A stretch of DNA of 64,000 nucleotides from JAMLIN01 sp964476625 (GCA_964476625.1 CAYZBJ010000010.1:1-64000); one strand, 5' to 3'. Counted from the first letter of the stretch, positions 56,277 through 64,000 are shown. Notes: a model not told the origin generated them from the letters alone. Program-made: numbers and translations.

Positions 56277-56773
56277 CGGGCTGCTCCTGCGGAAGAATCG
56301 AGAAGGCGGCGGACGCTATCGTCCGCCGCGGGACCGGGGCGAATCCCGACACGGTCGCGCGGCACCGCTTGCCCGGTTTCGGCATCGACGAGCGCAAGCC
56401 GCAGCGGTCGGCCGGTCAGGCGGTCCACCAGCTCCACCGGGGGCTGGCCGAGGCCGCTCGCGTCCCAGCGATCACCCCATTCGCGCAGGGCGACATTGAC
56501 CTTCCACAGGTCGCGCCCTTTCGGCGTCAACCGATACTCGTCACGCGGCGGACGCTCCTGGTAGCGCACGCGCTCCACGATGCCCGCCGCCGCCAGGTGT
56601 TTGAGGCGAGCCGCCAGGGTCGCACTGGGGATGCCGGTACTGGCGCGCAGGTCTTCGTAGCGATGCAGGCCGAACGACAGGTCGCGGATGACCAGCAGCG
56701 CCCAGCGATCCCCGATCAGTTCGAGCGCCCCCGCAATCGAGCAACGCATTCCGGCGAAGGACTTCGGCTTCAA
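56273..56773 (-). CDS. HxlR-family winged-helix transcriptional regulator
   Basis: A 166-aa HxlR/MarR-like DNA-binding protein. It shows MRCSIAGALELIGDRWALLV, IRDLSFGLHRYEDLRAST, GIPSATLAARLKHLAAAGIV (recognition helix and wing) and YRLTPKGRDLWKVNVALREW. The single Cys near the N-terminus (in MRCSIAGA) is the position of the redox-sensing Cys in HypR/YodB proteins. The start is a TTG at 56773 with GAGG eight to nine bases upstream; an ATG at 56749 is the alternative. It leads a four-gene operon and probably represses it through the palindrome at 56789. Confidence 0.9.
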   Translation of the reverse strand: MKPKSFAGMRCSIAGALELIGDRWALLVIRDLSFGLHRYEDLRASTGIPSATLAARLKHLAAAGIVERVRYQERPPRDEYRLTPKGRDLWKVNVALREWGDRWDASGLGQPPVELVDRLTGRPLRLALVDAETGQAVPRDRVGIRPGPAADDSVRRLLDSSAGAAR

Positions 56774-56788
56774 GCTCTCGACCTCGTA

Positions 56789-56808
56789 ACTTCAATAATT
56801 GAAGTATA
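56789..56808 (-). promoter_or_regulatory. HxlR operator palindrome overlapping its promoter
   Basis: ACTTCAATAATTGAAGT (56789-56805) is a perfect 17-bp palindrome about 16 bp before the TTG start. On the minus strand TATACT (56803-56808) is a good -10 hexamer overlapping its edge, with TGGACG as a fair -35 at 16 bp. The predicted start lies inside the palindrome, ideal for repression. The AT-rich palindrome stands out sharply from the GC-rich background. Confidence 0.65.
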
Positions 56809-56941
56809 TATGGATCAACAGCGTCGTCCAGAACGGTAGCGATGTCCCGATCGGTGCGCGATGATCGGGCGCGGAACTTCGGCGGCCGTGGCGCCGGGCT
56901 GCGATCGTGATGGCGTAGTATTCGGGCCGGACTCCGACGCC

Positions 56942-57883
56942 ATGAAACCCGCGATCCTCCTTAGCGCCGCCCTGTTCGCAGCCGGCTGCGCCCCGCTTGC
57001 CCCGACCGACCGCGGATCGTCGGCCGATGCCGGCACTTCGGCCACCGCCACGCCCTATGTCGTGCCGCGCAGCGAAGTACGCACCATGCGCTCGCGCAGC
57101 GGGGTCGACTACCGCATCCTCATCGCAAGACCCGCCGCACCCCCACCCGCGACCGGCTATCCGGTGCTCTACCTGCTCGATGGCGACGACAGCTTCGCGA
57201 TCGCGGCGGTGACCGCCGAGCGCCTCGGCCGACATGCCGGGCGGGGCGGCGTGGTCCCCGGCCTCATCGTGGGCATCGGCTACCCGGGAGCATCGCGCCG
57301 CGCCCTCGACTACACGCCGGCCAGCGCGAATCCCGCGCCCGGGCCGGACGGGCGCGTCGACACCACCGGCGGTGCGCAAGCCTTCCGGGAGTTCATCGCC
57401 GATGAACTGCAACCGACGATCGCGCGCGACTTCTCCATCGATGCCTCCCGACAGACCCTGATGGGCCATAGCTACGGCGGGCTCTTCGTCCTCGACACCC
57501 TGTTTCGCCAGCCGGAACTCTTCCGGACCTACGTCGCCTCGAGCCCGTCGATCTGGTTCGCCAACCGACAGGTGCTCGCGCACGAGTCCGCCTTCGTCGA
57601 ACGCCAGCGCGCCGCCGGCCGCCCACTCGATCTCGTGCTGACCGTCGGCGAACTCGAGCAGCCCCGATCGCAGGCAAAGGCGAGGCCGGCCGCCGATGCG
57701 GGCGTTGCCGCCCGCCTTGCCGAGCGTCGCATGGTGGACGACAGCCGCGAGCTCGCCGCACGGCTGCGTGTGCACGAGGACACCGGCCTCGCGGTGCACT
57801 ACCGCGTCCTTGCCGGCGAGACCCACGGCTCCGCGTCGCTGCCCGCCATCGGCAGCGCCGTGCTGCGCGCCTTCGGCCGCTGA
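56942..57883 (+). CDS. Alpha/beta-hydrolase-fold esterase, predicted lipoprotein (IroE/BesA-like)
   Basis: Putative esterase (PF00756-like) of 313 aa. MKPAILLSAALFAAGCAPLA has a lipobox (FAAGC), so it is likely a periplasm-facing lipoprotein. The core has YPVLYLLDGDDSFAIAAVT, GLIVGIGYPGASRRALDYTP, the nucleophile elbow MGHSYGGLFVLDTLF and the catalytic-His region VLAGETHGSASLPAIGSAVL. The sequence resembles siderophore-ester hydrolases such as IroE and BesA, but no siderophore genes are nearby. It is divergent from the hxlR operon. Confidence 0.85.
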   Translation: MKPAILLSAALFAAGCAPLAPTDRGSSADAGTSATATPYVVPRSEVRTMRSRSGVDYRILIARPAAPPPATGYPVLYLLDGDDSFAIAAVTAERLGRHAGRGGVVPGLIVGIGYPGASRRALDYTPASANPAPGPDGRVDTTGGAQAFREFIADELQPTIARDFSIDASRQTLMGHSYGGLFVLDTLFRQPELFRTYVASSPSIWFANRQVLAHESAFVERQRAAGRPLDLVLTVGELEQPRSQAKARPAADAGVAARLAERRMVDDSRELAARLRVHEDTGLAVHYRVLAGETHGSASLPAIGSAVLRAFGR

Positions 57884-57929
57884 GGCGCGACGCCGCGGGC
57901 GCCGGCGAATCTCGTCGAGGCAAGACACC

Positions 57930-57960
57930 GTCTGCAGACAAGGGCAGGCTGCGGTATTTT
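57930..57960 (+). promoter_or_regulatory. Promoter with palindromic site before the Old Yellow Enzyme gene
   Basis: TATTTT (57955-57960) is a possible -10. At the -35 position lies the perfect 10-bp palindrome GTCTGCAGAC (57930-57939). OYE genes are often controlled by TetR-type repressors such as NemR; a similar arrangement is possible, but no regulator gene is beside this one. Confidence 0.3.
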
Positions 57961-58037
57961 GTGGGCCTCGCGCGGCGGGGAAACCCCACGGCCTTCGCCG
58001 CAACCGGCATGTCGCCACCACCAGACAGGAATTCCGG

Positions 58038-59150
58038 ATGCCAGGCTCTCCGCTTTTCGAACCCCTCCAGGTCGGTCCGTACCGGCTGTCCCACCGTGTG
58101 GTGATGGCGCCCCTCACCCGGATGCGCGCCACGCGCCCCGGCAACATTCCCAATGAGCTCAACGCCCGCTACTACGGCCAGCGCGCCAGCGAAGGCGGGC
58201 TGATCATCGCCGAAGCGAGCCAGGTACTGCCCACCGGCCAGGGCTCGCCCGCCACGCCCGGCATCCACTCGGCCGCCCAGGTCGAAGGCTGGAAGGGCGT
58301 GGTGCGTGCGGTGCAGGCCAAGGGTGGGAAGATCTTCCTGCAGCTCTGGCATGTCGGCCGGATCTCGCACCGTTCACACCAGCCCGGCGGCGAACTGCCG
58401 ATAGCGCCCTCGGCCGTCGCGCCGGCCGGCAAGGTACTCAACGCCGACTTCCAGCCAGTCCCCTTCGAGGCGCCGCGCGCCCTGCGCACGGACGAGATCC
58501 CGGGAATCATCGAAGGCTATGTGCAGGCCGCGAAGAATGCGCTCGAAGCGGGTTTCGACGGGGTCGAGATCCACGGCGCCAACGGCTACCTCCTCGAGCA
58601 GTTCCTGCAGTCGCGCACCAACCTGCGCACCGACGCCTATGGCGGTTCGATCACCAACCGGGCGCGGCTGATGCTCGAGGTCGCCGAAGCCGTCGCCGGG
58701 GTCTGGCGCCCGGAAAGGGTCGGCATCCGGCTCTCGCCGTACGGCATCGCGAACGACAGCGGCGAAGCGGACCCGATGCCGCTCTACACCCATGTCATCC
58801 AGGCGCTCGATGGCATGGGCCTCGCCTACCTGCACCTGCTCGAGCCGCGCGCAAGTGGCGCCGGCGGACGTGAAGTCGACCACCAGGGCGTACCGTCGGC
58901 GGCCGAGCTGTTCCGCCCGTCGTGGCGCGGCGTGCTGATCGCAGCCGGGAACTTCCGCACCGAGTCCGCCGCCGGGATGGTCGCCAGCGGCACGGCCGAC
59001 GCGATCGCCTTCGGCCGCTTCTTCATCTCGAACCCCGACCTGCCCGAACGCATCCGGGCCGGGGCGGAGTTCACGCCGTACAACCGGGCAACCTTCTACG
59101 GCGGCGGCCCGGAAGGCTACGTCGACTACCCGGCAATGGGCGAGGCCTGA
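58038..59150 (+). CDS. Alkene reductase, Old Yellow Enzyme family (NemA-like)
   Basis: FMN-dependent NADPH oxidoreductase that reduces activated C=C bonds, nitro esters and electrophiles. At 370 aa it starts MPGSPLFEPLQVGPYRLSHR, with APLTRMRATRPGNIPN, LQLWHVGRISHRSHQPGGEL, GFDGVEIHGANGYLLEQFLQ (substrate His-Asn pair) and NLRTDAYGGSITNRARLMLE. GTADAIAFGRFFISNPDLPE follows. AGGA lies about eight bases before the ATG. A GST follows 30 bp downstream, an electrophile-detoxification pairing. Confidence 0.94.
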   Translation: MPGSPLFEPLQVGPYRLSHRVVMAPLTRMRATRPGNIPNELNARYYGQRASEGGLIIAEASQVLPTGQGSPATPGIHSAAQVEGWKGVVRAVQAKGGKIFLQLWHVGRISHRSHQPGGELPIAPSAVAPAGKVLNADFQPVPFEAPRALRTDEIPGIIEGYVQAAKNALEAGFDGVEIHGANGYLLEQFLQSRTNLRTDAYGGSITNRARLMLEVAEAVAGVWRPERVGIRLSPYGIANDSGEADPMPLYTHVIQALDGMGLAYLHLLEPRASGAGGREVDHQGVPSAAELFRPSWRGVLIAAGNFRTESAAGMVASGTADAIAFGRFFISNPDLPERIRAGAEFTPYNRATFYGGGPEGYVDYPAMGEA

Positions 59151-59180
59151 AGGCCGGGACTGGCTCGAGGAGGATGCATC

Positions 59181-60128
59181 ATGAGTACCGACTCGTCATG
59201 TGACGACGAATACCCCATCCTGCACCACTACGACTTCTCGCCCTTCGCCGAGAAGATCCGCCTCGCGCTCGGCATCAAGGGACTGCGCTGGCGTTCGGTG
59301 ATCGCCCCGTCGGTACTGCCCAAGCCGGACCTGGTCACGCTCACGGGAGGCTATCGTCACATCCCGGTGCTGCAGTACGGAGCGGACGTCTATTGCGACA
59401 CCCGGACCATCATTCGCGAACTCGATCGTCGCCACCCCGAAACGCCACTCGACGATCCCGCGTCGCGCGCTCTGGCCACCGCGATCGAGGCCTGGGCCGA
59501 GCGCGACCTGTTCTGGCCGATCGCGCGCTTCGTCAGCGGCACCAATGCCGAGACGGTCGACCCGCAGCTGCATGTCGACCGCGCATCCCTGCGCGGCAAG
59601 CCGACACCCTCGATGGCCCGCCTCAAGGCAGTCGCCCGTCGCGAGCTCTCGCGCATCCGCCCGCTCCTGCCGGTCGTCGACGGCCTGCTGGGCCGCGACT
59701 CGGCCTGGCTGCTGGGCAAGCGGCCGGGCAAGGCCGACCTCGCCGTCTACCATGGCCTCTGGTTCCTTTCGGCCATGCCGATCGACTGCTCGGGCGAACT
59801 CGCGCCCTACCCCTCGATCCGGGACTGGATGCGCCGGGTCGCCGCGATCGGCCACGGTGAATCCACCGGGATGCCTGCCGCGCGCTCGCTGGAGATCGCG
59901 GCACGATGCCGACCCGAGGTGCGCACCGATTCGATCGAGGACGACTCCCTGCCCGCCATGGGCAGCCGGGTAGCGATCAGGCCGGACGACTACACCACCG
60001 CCGCCGTCGAGGGCACGCTGGTGCGCGTCGCCGCCGACGACATCGCGATCCGGCGCGACGACTCCGCCCTAGGCGAGATCGTCGTCCACTTTCCACGCAT
60101 CGGCTACGCGCTGAAGGAACTCCCATGA
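59181..60128 (+). CDS. Glutathione S-transferase family protein with C-terminal extension
   Basis: A 315-aa GST-like protein. The N-terminal thioredoxin fold is LHHYDFSPFAEKIRLALGIK with a Ser at the catalytic position. YRHIPVLQYGADVYCDTRTI contains the cis-Pro and the glutathione-binding DT/Ser. An all-alpha domain covers about 100-220 (SAWLLGKRPGKADLAVYHGL). The last 90 residues form an extra domain not seen in standard GSTs (about 220-300 aa is usual for this branch). A strong GAGGAGG ribosome site precedes ATG 59181. It is probably co-transcribed with the alkene reductase. Confidence 0.88.
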   Translation: MSTDSSCDDEYPILHHYDFSPFAEKIRLALGIKGLRWRSVIAPSVLPKPDLVTLTGGYRHIPVLQYGADVYCDTRTIIRELDRRHPETPLDDPASRALATAIEAWAERDLFWPIARFVSGTNAETVDPQLHVDRASLRGKPTPSMARLKAVARRELSRIRPLLPVVDGLLGRDSAWLLGKRPGKADLAVYHGLWFLSAMPIDCSGELAPYPSIRDWMRRVAAIGHGESTGMPAARSLEIAARCRPEVRTDSIEDDSLPAMGSRVAIRPDDYTTAAVEGTLVRVAADDIAIRRDDSALGEIVVHFPRIGYALKELP

Positions 60129-60206
60129 ACGGCAGGCTCGACGGCGGCTGGACCGCCCAGTAGGCCGCCCGATGCGGCGCCCGCGCCACCCCGCGGCGAG
60201 GCCGGG

Positions 60207-60854
60207 TCAGTCGCCGTAGTCGAGGTTCGGCCGCAACTCGCGCATCCGTGCAGCGAGGCGCCGGCTCGCACTGTCGTCCGAACGGGCCAGGTGCTTTGCG
60301 ACCGCAACGTGATCGGCATCGATCTTGTGGTGGTTCAGCTTCGACTGGCCCTCGATGCGATCGACCTCGATGTCGATCACCCGGATCATCGCGAGCATCG
60401 ATTCGCGCTTGTTCGGCTCCATGGTCGCCATCGACCAGGGCGGCTTCGGCAACCGCGCCTCGGAGACCGCGAGAAGCTCGTCGCCATGGGGCCGGTTCTC
60501 GTCCAGGGATCGCAGGCGGCCGACGCCCGAGAGGTGGACCGCTTCGTAGAGCCAGGTCGAGACCTGGTCGGGCGATTCGTACCAGTCGTTCGATACATAG
60601 GCGTCGGCGCCCGGGACGACCAGCAGGAAACGGGTCCGGCCGTCGGCCAGCCCGACCAGCGGGTTCTTCGCGGTCAGGTGGAACTGGGCGACCAGGCGCC
60701 CCCCGGGACCCTCGGCCTCGTGGATGGTGAAGGGCACATGCGAACCGCGCGGCCCGTCGGCGTCGGCCGCGATGACGACACCGAAGCCGCGCTTCGCGGC
60801 GAACGCGACGGCTTCTTCATCGCTCATCCGGAACGGCGGGCGGATGATGTGCAT
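60207..60854 (-). CDS. FMN-binding PaiB-family protein
   Basis: A 215-aa split-barrel protein of the PaiB (FMN-binding negative transcriptional regulator) family. The N-terminal block MHIIRPPFRMSDEEAVAFAA, the flavin region GSHVPFTIHEAEGPGGRLVA, QFHLTAKNPLVGLADG, YVSNDWYESPDQVSTWLYEA and GQSKLNHHKIDADHVAVAKH (conserved C-terminal) are all present. The B. subtilis member regulates sporulation-related degradative enzymes; the role here is unknown. It starts three bases after the HAD-UbiA stop, so the two are co-transcribed. Confidence 0.9.
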   Translation of the reverse strand: MHIIRPPFRMSDEEAVAFAAKRGFGVVIAADADGPRGSHVPFTIHEAEGPGGRLVAQFHLTAKNPLVGLADGRTRFLLVVPGADAYVSNDWYESPDQVSTWLYEAVHLSGVGRLRSLDENRPHGDELLAVSEARLPKPPWSMATMEPNKRESMLAMIRVIDIEVDRIEGQSKLNHHKIDADHVAVAKHLARSDDSASRRLAARMRELRPNLDYGD

Positions 60855-60857
60855 CGG

Positions 60858-62342
60858 TCAGGGTGAGAACGTCGGAATGCCGAAAGCCGCCAGCACGAAC
60901 ACCGAGATGATGAAGATGAGCAGCCATCGTCCGGTGGTGTCGGTGAGCGCATGGACCAGGGGATCGTCGTGCATGTTGCCGCGTGCGGTGTCGATCCACA
61001 GTCGGCCCAGCCAGACCAGCAGCGCCACCATCGCCAGCCACAGCAGCTTGGGCGTCGCGTAGCGGATCTCGACGTCGGGCGTACTCACGTACAGGGCAAG
61101 AACCAGCACTGCCGCCACCGAGGCCGCCACCCCCATGGGCTGGAGGACGTCGATGTCACCGACCCCGTAGCCGCGACCGGACCCGGTTTCCTCGCCTCGT
61201 TCGCGTTCCGAGACGAGCTCTCCGCAGCGCTTGATCAGGGCCAGGCTCAGGAACACGAAGATCGTGAACGCCCGCAGCCAGAACGACACCTCGATGCCGG
61301 TCGCCGCAGCGCCGATCTCGACCCGCAGGGTGTAGAGACCGGCCAGCGTCACGACGTCGAACATCGGCAGGCGCTTGAGCCAGAATGAATACAGCAGCGT
61401 ACTGCCGACATACAGCAGCAGCCAGAACAGCACCTTGCCGTTGACCGAGAGCGCCAGCAGGGAGGCGGCCAGCAGGACCAGGGTCGCGGCGGCGAAGCCG
61501 TGCGATGGCGCCAGCGCGCCGGAAGCGAAAGGTCGTTCCCGCTTGCGCGGATGGCGCCGGTCGGGCTGCATGTCGAGCAGGTCGTTGACCAGGTAGCCGG
61601 CCGACGCGGCCAGGCACATGGCCATCGCGGCCTCGACGGCATGCAGCCAGATCGTGGCGTCGTCGAGCGCGAAGGCGGTCATCATCGGCACGAACACCAG
61701 CAGGTTCTTGAGCCACTGGTGGGGGCGCACCGCGCGGATCCAGGCGCGCAGGCCGCCGCCGGCTTCGCGGGCGAAGCGGGTATCGGCGCCATCGAATCGG
61801 TTCGCATGACGTATCACCGATTCCGGCGCACCGACGACCACCGCCTGGCGCGAGCGCGCGAAGATCGGCATGTCCGATTCGTCGTTGCCGGCGTAATCGA
61901 AAGGCCCGCCGTCGCTGGCTGCCTCTATCGCCGCGAGCTTCTCGCGCCCCTTCAGGTTCCGGCTGCCGTCGGACGCGAGCACCGACTCGAAGACGCCGAG
62001 ATGGCTCGCGACGGATTCCGCGACCGAGCGATCGGCGGCAGTGGCCAGCACGATCCGCCGCCCGCTGGCCTTCTCCTCGCGCAGCCATTCGAGGAAGCCT
62101 TCCCGATAGGGCAGCGCCGCCGGGTCGATCGGCCCGAGGTAGCCAAGGCGCTCCTTGAGCGCCGCCCGGCCACGGGCAAGCGCAGTGACCCCGATCGCGG
62201 TCCGCCACGGTCTGGCGCGCAACGCGATCGCGAAGCTCTCCCAGAGTGTGTCGGAGCGAATCAGCGTCCCGTCGAGGTCGACGAACAGGGGAGCTCCGTC
62301 AATCGCCCGGACCCCCCTCAACGGCTGGGCACCTGCGCTCAT
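60858..62342 (-). CDS. HAD-UbiA fusion: haloacid dehalogenase-like domain plus UbiA prenyltransferase
   Basis: A two-domain protein of 494 aa. Residues 1-200 form a HAD phosphatase (APLFVDLDGTLIRSDTLWES, IVLATAADRSVAESVASHLG, AGNDESDMPIFA). Residues 215-494 form an integral-membrane UbiA domain with eight to nine helices and the Asp-rich motif NDLLDMQPDRRHPRKRERPF. Similar fusions resemble decaprenyl-phosphate phosphoribosyl transferases and occur near polysaccharide genes, so lipid-linked sugar synthesis is a fair inference. The ATG lies six bases after a perfect TATAAT and has no ribosome site. PaiB follows. Confidence 0.88.
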   Translation of the reverse strand: MSAGAQPLRGVRAIDGAPLFVDLDGTLIRSDTLWESFAIALRARPWRTAIGVTALARGRAALKERLGYLGPIDPAALPYREGFLEWLREEKASGRRIVLATAADRSVAESVASHLGVFESVLASDGSRNLKGREKLAAIEAASDGGPFDYAGNDESDMPIFARSRQAVVVGAPESVIRHANRFDGADTRFAREAGGGLRAWIRAVRPHQWLKNLLVFVPMMTAFALDDATIWLHAVEAAMAMCLAASAGYLVNDLLDMQPDRRHPRKRERPFASGALAPSHGFAAATLVLLAASLLALSVNGKVLFWLLLYVGSTLLYSFWLKRLPMFDVVTLAGLYTLRVEIGAAATGIEVSFWLRAFTIFVFLSLALIKRCGELVSERERGEETGSGRGYGVGDIDVLQPMGVAASVAAVLVLALYVSTPDVEIRYATPKLLWLAMVALLVWLGRLWIDTARGNMHDDPLVHALTDTTGRWLLIFIISVFVLAAFGIPTFSP

Positions 62343-62348
62343 GCGCGA

Positions 62349-62354
62349 ATTATA
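62349..62354 (-). promoter_or_regulatory. -10 hexamer of the HAD-UbiA gene (leaderless spacing)
   Basis: A perfect TATAAT on the minus strand, six bases (TCGCGC) before the ATG at 62342. No ribosome-binding purines are present. This is the clearest of the five leaderless-type promoters in the window. Confidence 0.65.
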
Positions 62355-62385
62355 GGAAGGCCGGGCGACAAGCGCCCGTCGGCCT

Positions 62386-64000
62386 TCATAACTGTCGGGT
62401 TTCGTCCAACAGTGCCGCCGGGACCGCGACCGGCATAGTCAGGAGAACCTGGGCATAGGCCTTGGCGAGGTTGTCCGTATGGAGCGACGCCATGCCGCCG
62501 CCGCCGAGCACGTCATGGAGTAGGAAATTGATCGCCCCCATGCCCGGGAGGTCGAAGCGCTCGACCCGGCTCGGCGCCCGATGGGCGAAATGTGCCGCAA
62601 CCGACTCCGGCGTCAGTCGCAGGGACAACCAGGGCAGCCAGCGCGGATCGCGGGCGATGATCCCGATATTGGCCTTGTTGCCCTTGTCACCGGATCGCCC
62701 ATGGGCGACCCGGATGAGATCGACGGTCCGCATCGGCACTGCCGGGTCTTCCCGTGCCGGCTCGAAGACCCTCGCCGCCGGTACGCCACCGGCCTCGTCG
62801 TCGTCCACGCCCGGGGCAAATGGCACCTCGAGCACCTGCCCGTCGACGTCGACCCTGACGGAGATCGCATCCTTGGCGAACAGGAAGGAAAACAGGCGGA
62901 TGACCGGCGACGGGCTCGGACGCCCCCCTACCAGGCCCGTAGTACCTGGCGCCATCGAAGTGCCCGCTGGCGCGAACTCGCGGGCGAAGAGCCGCAGGGC
63001 GGCGGCCGATTCGCTGCGCACCGCGATCTTGAGCACCACCTCGCGCGCCAGCGCCCTGCCCTGTGCCCCGAGCGACTCCTCGGCGCCGAGCACCTCGATC
63101 CGGGCCTCCGCATAGTCGGGCAGGCCCTGGGCGGCCAGCATCGCCCGGGTCCGCGCGAGGATGGTCTCGCCGGTCCTGCGCGCCTTGGCCGCCGCTTCGG
63201 CGCCGATGATGGTCAGGAAGGCGGTATTGCGATAGCCGTCCGCATGGGTCGCGCTGACCTTGCAGCGCCGGCTCGGCGCCCGCCCGCGGGCGCCGGTGAC
63301 GCGGACCCGGTCATCGCCGTCGGCTTCGAAGCGCACGGCGGTGAAATCGCAGCGCACATCCGGCAACAGGTAGCTGCGCGGATCACCGATCTCGTAGAGA
63401 AGCTGCTCGCCGACGCTCGCAGGCGTCACCAGCCCCCCGGTACCGGGCGACTTGGTGATGACGAAACTGCCATCGGCATGCGCCTCCACCACCGGGAAGC
63501 CGATGTTCTCCCAATCGGGCACCTCGCGCCAGTCGGTGAACAGTCCGCCGGTGCACTGCGCGCCGCATTCGACCAGGTGTCCCGCGAGCGACCCCTGCGC
63601 GAGGAGGTCGTAGTCGGTCTCGCGCCAGCCGAAGGCATGCATCATCACCCCGAGGGTGACTGCCGAATCCACACCACGACCGGTGATGACCACGTCGCAA
63701 CCGGCGTCGAGGGCACGGGCAATGGGTACCGCGCCGAGGTAGGCGTTGATGCTCACCGGCCGGGCCGGGAAAGGCGAGCCGTCGAACATCTCGCGAACGC
63801 CCGAGCGCGCGAGCTCAGCGGCGCGATCGATGAGGTCGTCGCCCAGCACCACGCCGATCTTCAGGTCGATGCCGAGTTCGGCGGCCACCCTGGCCAGCGC
63901 ATCGCGGCAGGCAAGCGGGTTGACCCCGCCGGCGTTCGCGACCACCCGCACGCCCTGGCGGCGGATCTCCGGCAGCAGCGCGCGCATGGTGATGTCGACG
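62386..64000 (-). CDS. AtuA-family acyclic terpene utilisation protein (cut by right window edge)
   Basis: DUF1446/AtuA family; in pseudomonads AtuA belongs to the citronellol/geraniol catabolic cluster, though its reaction is not known. At least 537 codons are present and the frame runs off the right edge, so some 60 N-terminal residues are missing compared with the usual 590-600. Blocks include VVANAGGVNPLACRDALARV, DVVITGRGVDSAVTLGVMMH and CTGGLFTDWREVPDWENIGF. The C-terminal AtuA-like domain reads DLIRVAHGRSGDKGNKANIG. A HAD-UbiA gene follows on the same strand with its own promoter. Confidence 0.9.
   Translation of the reverse strand, partial: VDITMRALLPEIRRQGVRVVANAGGVNPLACRDALARVAAELGIDLKIGVVLGDDLIDRAAELARSGVREMFDGSPFPARPVSINAYLGAVPIARALDAGCDVVITGRGVDSAVTLGVMMHAFGWRETDYDLLAQGSLAGHLVECGAQCTGGLFTDWREVPDWENIGFPVVEAHADGSFVITKSPGTGGLVTPASVGEQLLYEIGDPRSYLLPDVRCDFTAVRFEADGDDRVRVTGARGRAPSRRCKVSATHADGYRNTAFLTIIGAEAAAKARRTGETILARTRAMLAAQGLPDYAEARIEVLGAEESLGAQGRALAREVVLKIAVRSESAAALRLFAREFAPAGTSMAPGTTGLVGGRPSPSPVIRLFSFLFAKDAISVRVDVDGQVLEVPFAPGVDDDEAGGVPAARVFEPAREDPAVPMRTVDLIRVAHGRSGDKGNKANIGIIARDPRWLPWLSLRLTPESVAAHFAHRAPSRVERFDLPGMGAINFLLHDVLGGGGMASLHTDNLAKAYAQVLLTMPVAVPAALLDETRQL

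Noticed and set aside
1..64000. CRISPR arrays, insertion sequences, prophage or integrase genes
   Set aside because: No regularly spaced repeats, no transposase or integrase motifs and no terminal inverted repeats with target duplications were found on reading both strands.

Overview
The window is 64 kb of very GC-rich, gene-dense chromosomal DNA. It most likely comes from a betaproteobacterium, probably of the order Burkholderiales. The evidence is conserved gene order: hemW-rdgB-rph-PP2C-Ser/Thr kinase facing yicC, gmk-rpoZ-spoT-greB, pmbA-darP-mog, separate relA and spoT, a PEP-CTERM-type PrsK/PrsR regulatory pair and a complete gsp operon. A run of ten N at 39578-39587 shows that this is a draft or metagenome scaffold. 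No insertion sequence, prophage or CRISPR array was found.

Layout. 1-2.8 kb: the 5' part of glnA with a sigma54 promoter and NtrC-like upstream sites, then an acyl-CoA ligase. 3-7.6 kb: hemW, rdgB, rph, a PP2C phosphatase and a Ser/Thr kinase in one leftward operon. 7.7-17 kb: yicC and gmk-rpoZ-spoT-greB, normally contiguous, separated here by a 4.6-kb accessory insert (toxin-antitoxin remnant, aldehyde dehydrogenase, Uma2 protein and three heme/flavin split-barrel-type genes). 17-23 kb: pmbA, darP-mog, relA and mtfA. 23-32 kb: prsK-prsR, the UDP-HexNAc epimerase/dehydrogenase pair, a lytic transglycosylase, a truncated ugd and a UDP-glucuronate epimerase; this looks like part of an exopolysaccharide precursor locus. 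32-36 kb: fabI, selD, an aminotransferase and egtD. 36-41 kb: an ABC ATPase, an FtsX-type permease and a CrtC-type lipocalin. 41-52 kb: type II secretion genes gspFEDNMLKJIHG, with gspC divergent. 52-54 kb: thyA-folA, a flavoprotein and tRNA-Arg(CCU). 54.5-60 kb: an HxlR-controlled detoxification or catabolic operon, an esterase, an Old Yellow Enzyme and a GST. 60-64 kb: PaiB, a HAD-UbiA fusion and AtuA (cut by the window edge).

How the genes connect. Nitrogen and stringent control are well represented: glnA with NtrC-like sites, a bifunctional SpoT with an intact HD site, and a RelA whose HD site is degenerate. PrsK/PrsR beside nucleotide-sugar genes suggests regulated surface polysaccharide. 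The gsp genes encode a nearly complete secreton, lacking only the prepilin peptidase.

The most unusual sequence-level signal is a repeated promoter design. Five genes (kinase, relA, transglycosylase, thyA and HAD-UbiA) have a TANAAT-like -10 hexamer exactly 6-7 nt before the start codon and no Shine-Dalgarno, as expected of leaderless mRNAs. Other leads are an AT-rich, rare-codon patch in gmk that looks like an internal rpoZ-spoT promoter, a perfect 17-bp palindrome at the hxlR promoter, tandem 13-bp repeats 22 bp apart before the transglycosylase, and the selD-aminotransferase-egtD neighbourhood. I see no convincing wholly new multi-gene system; most genes belong to known families.
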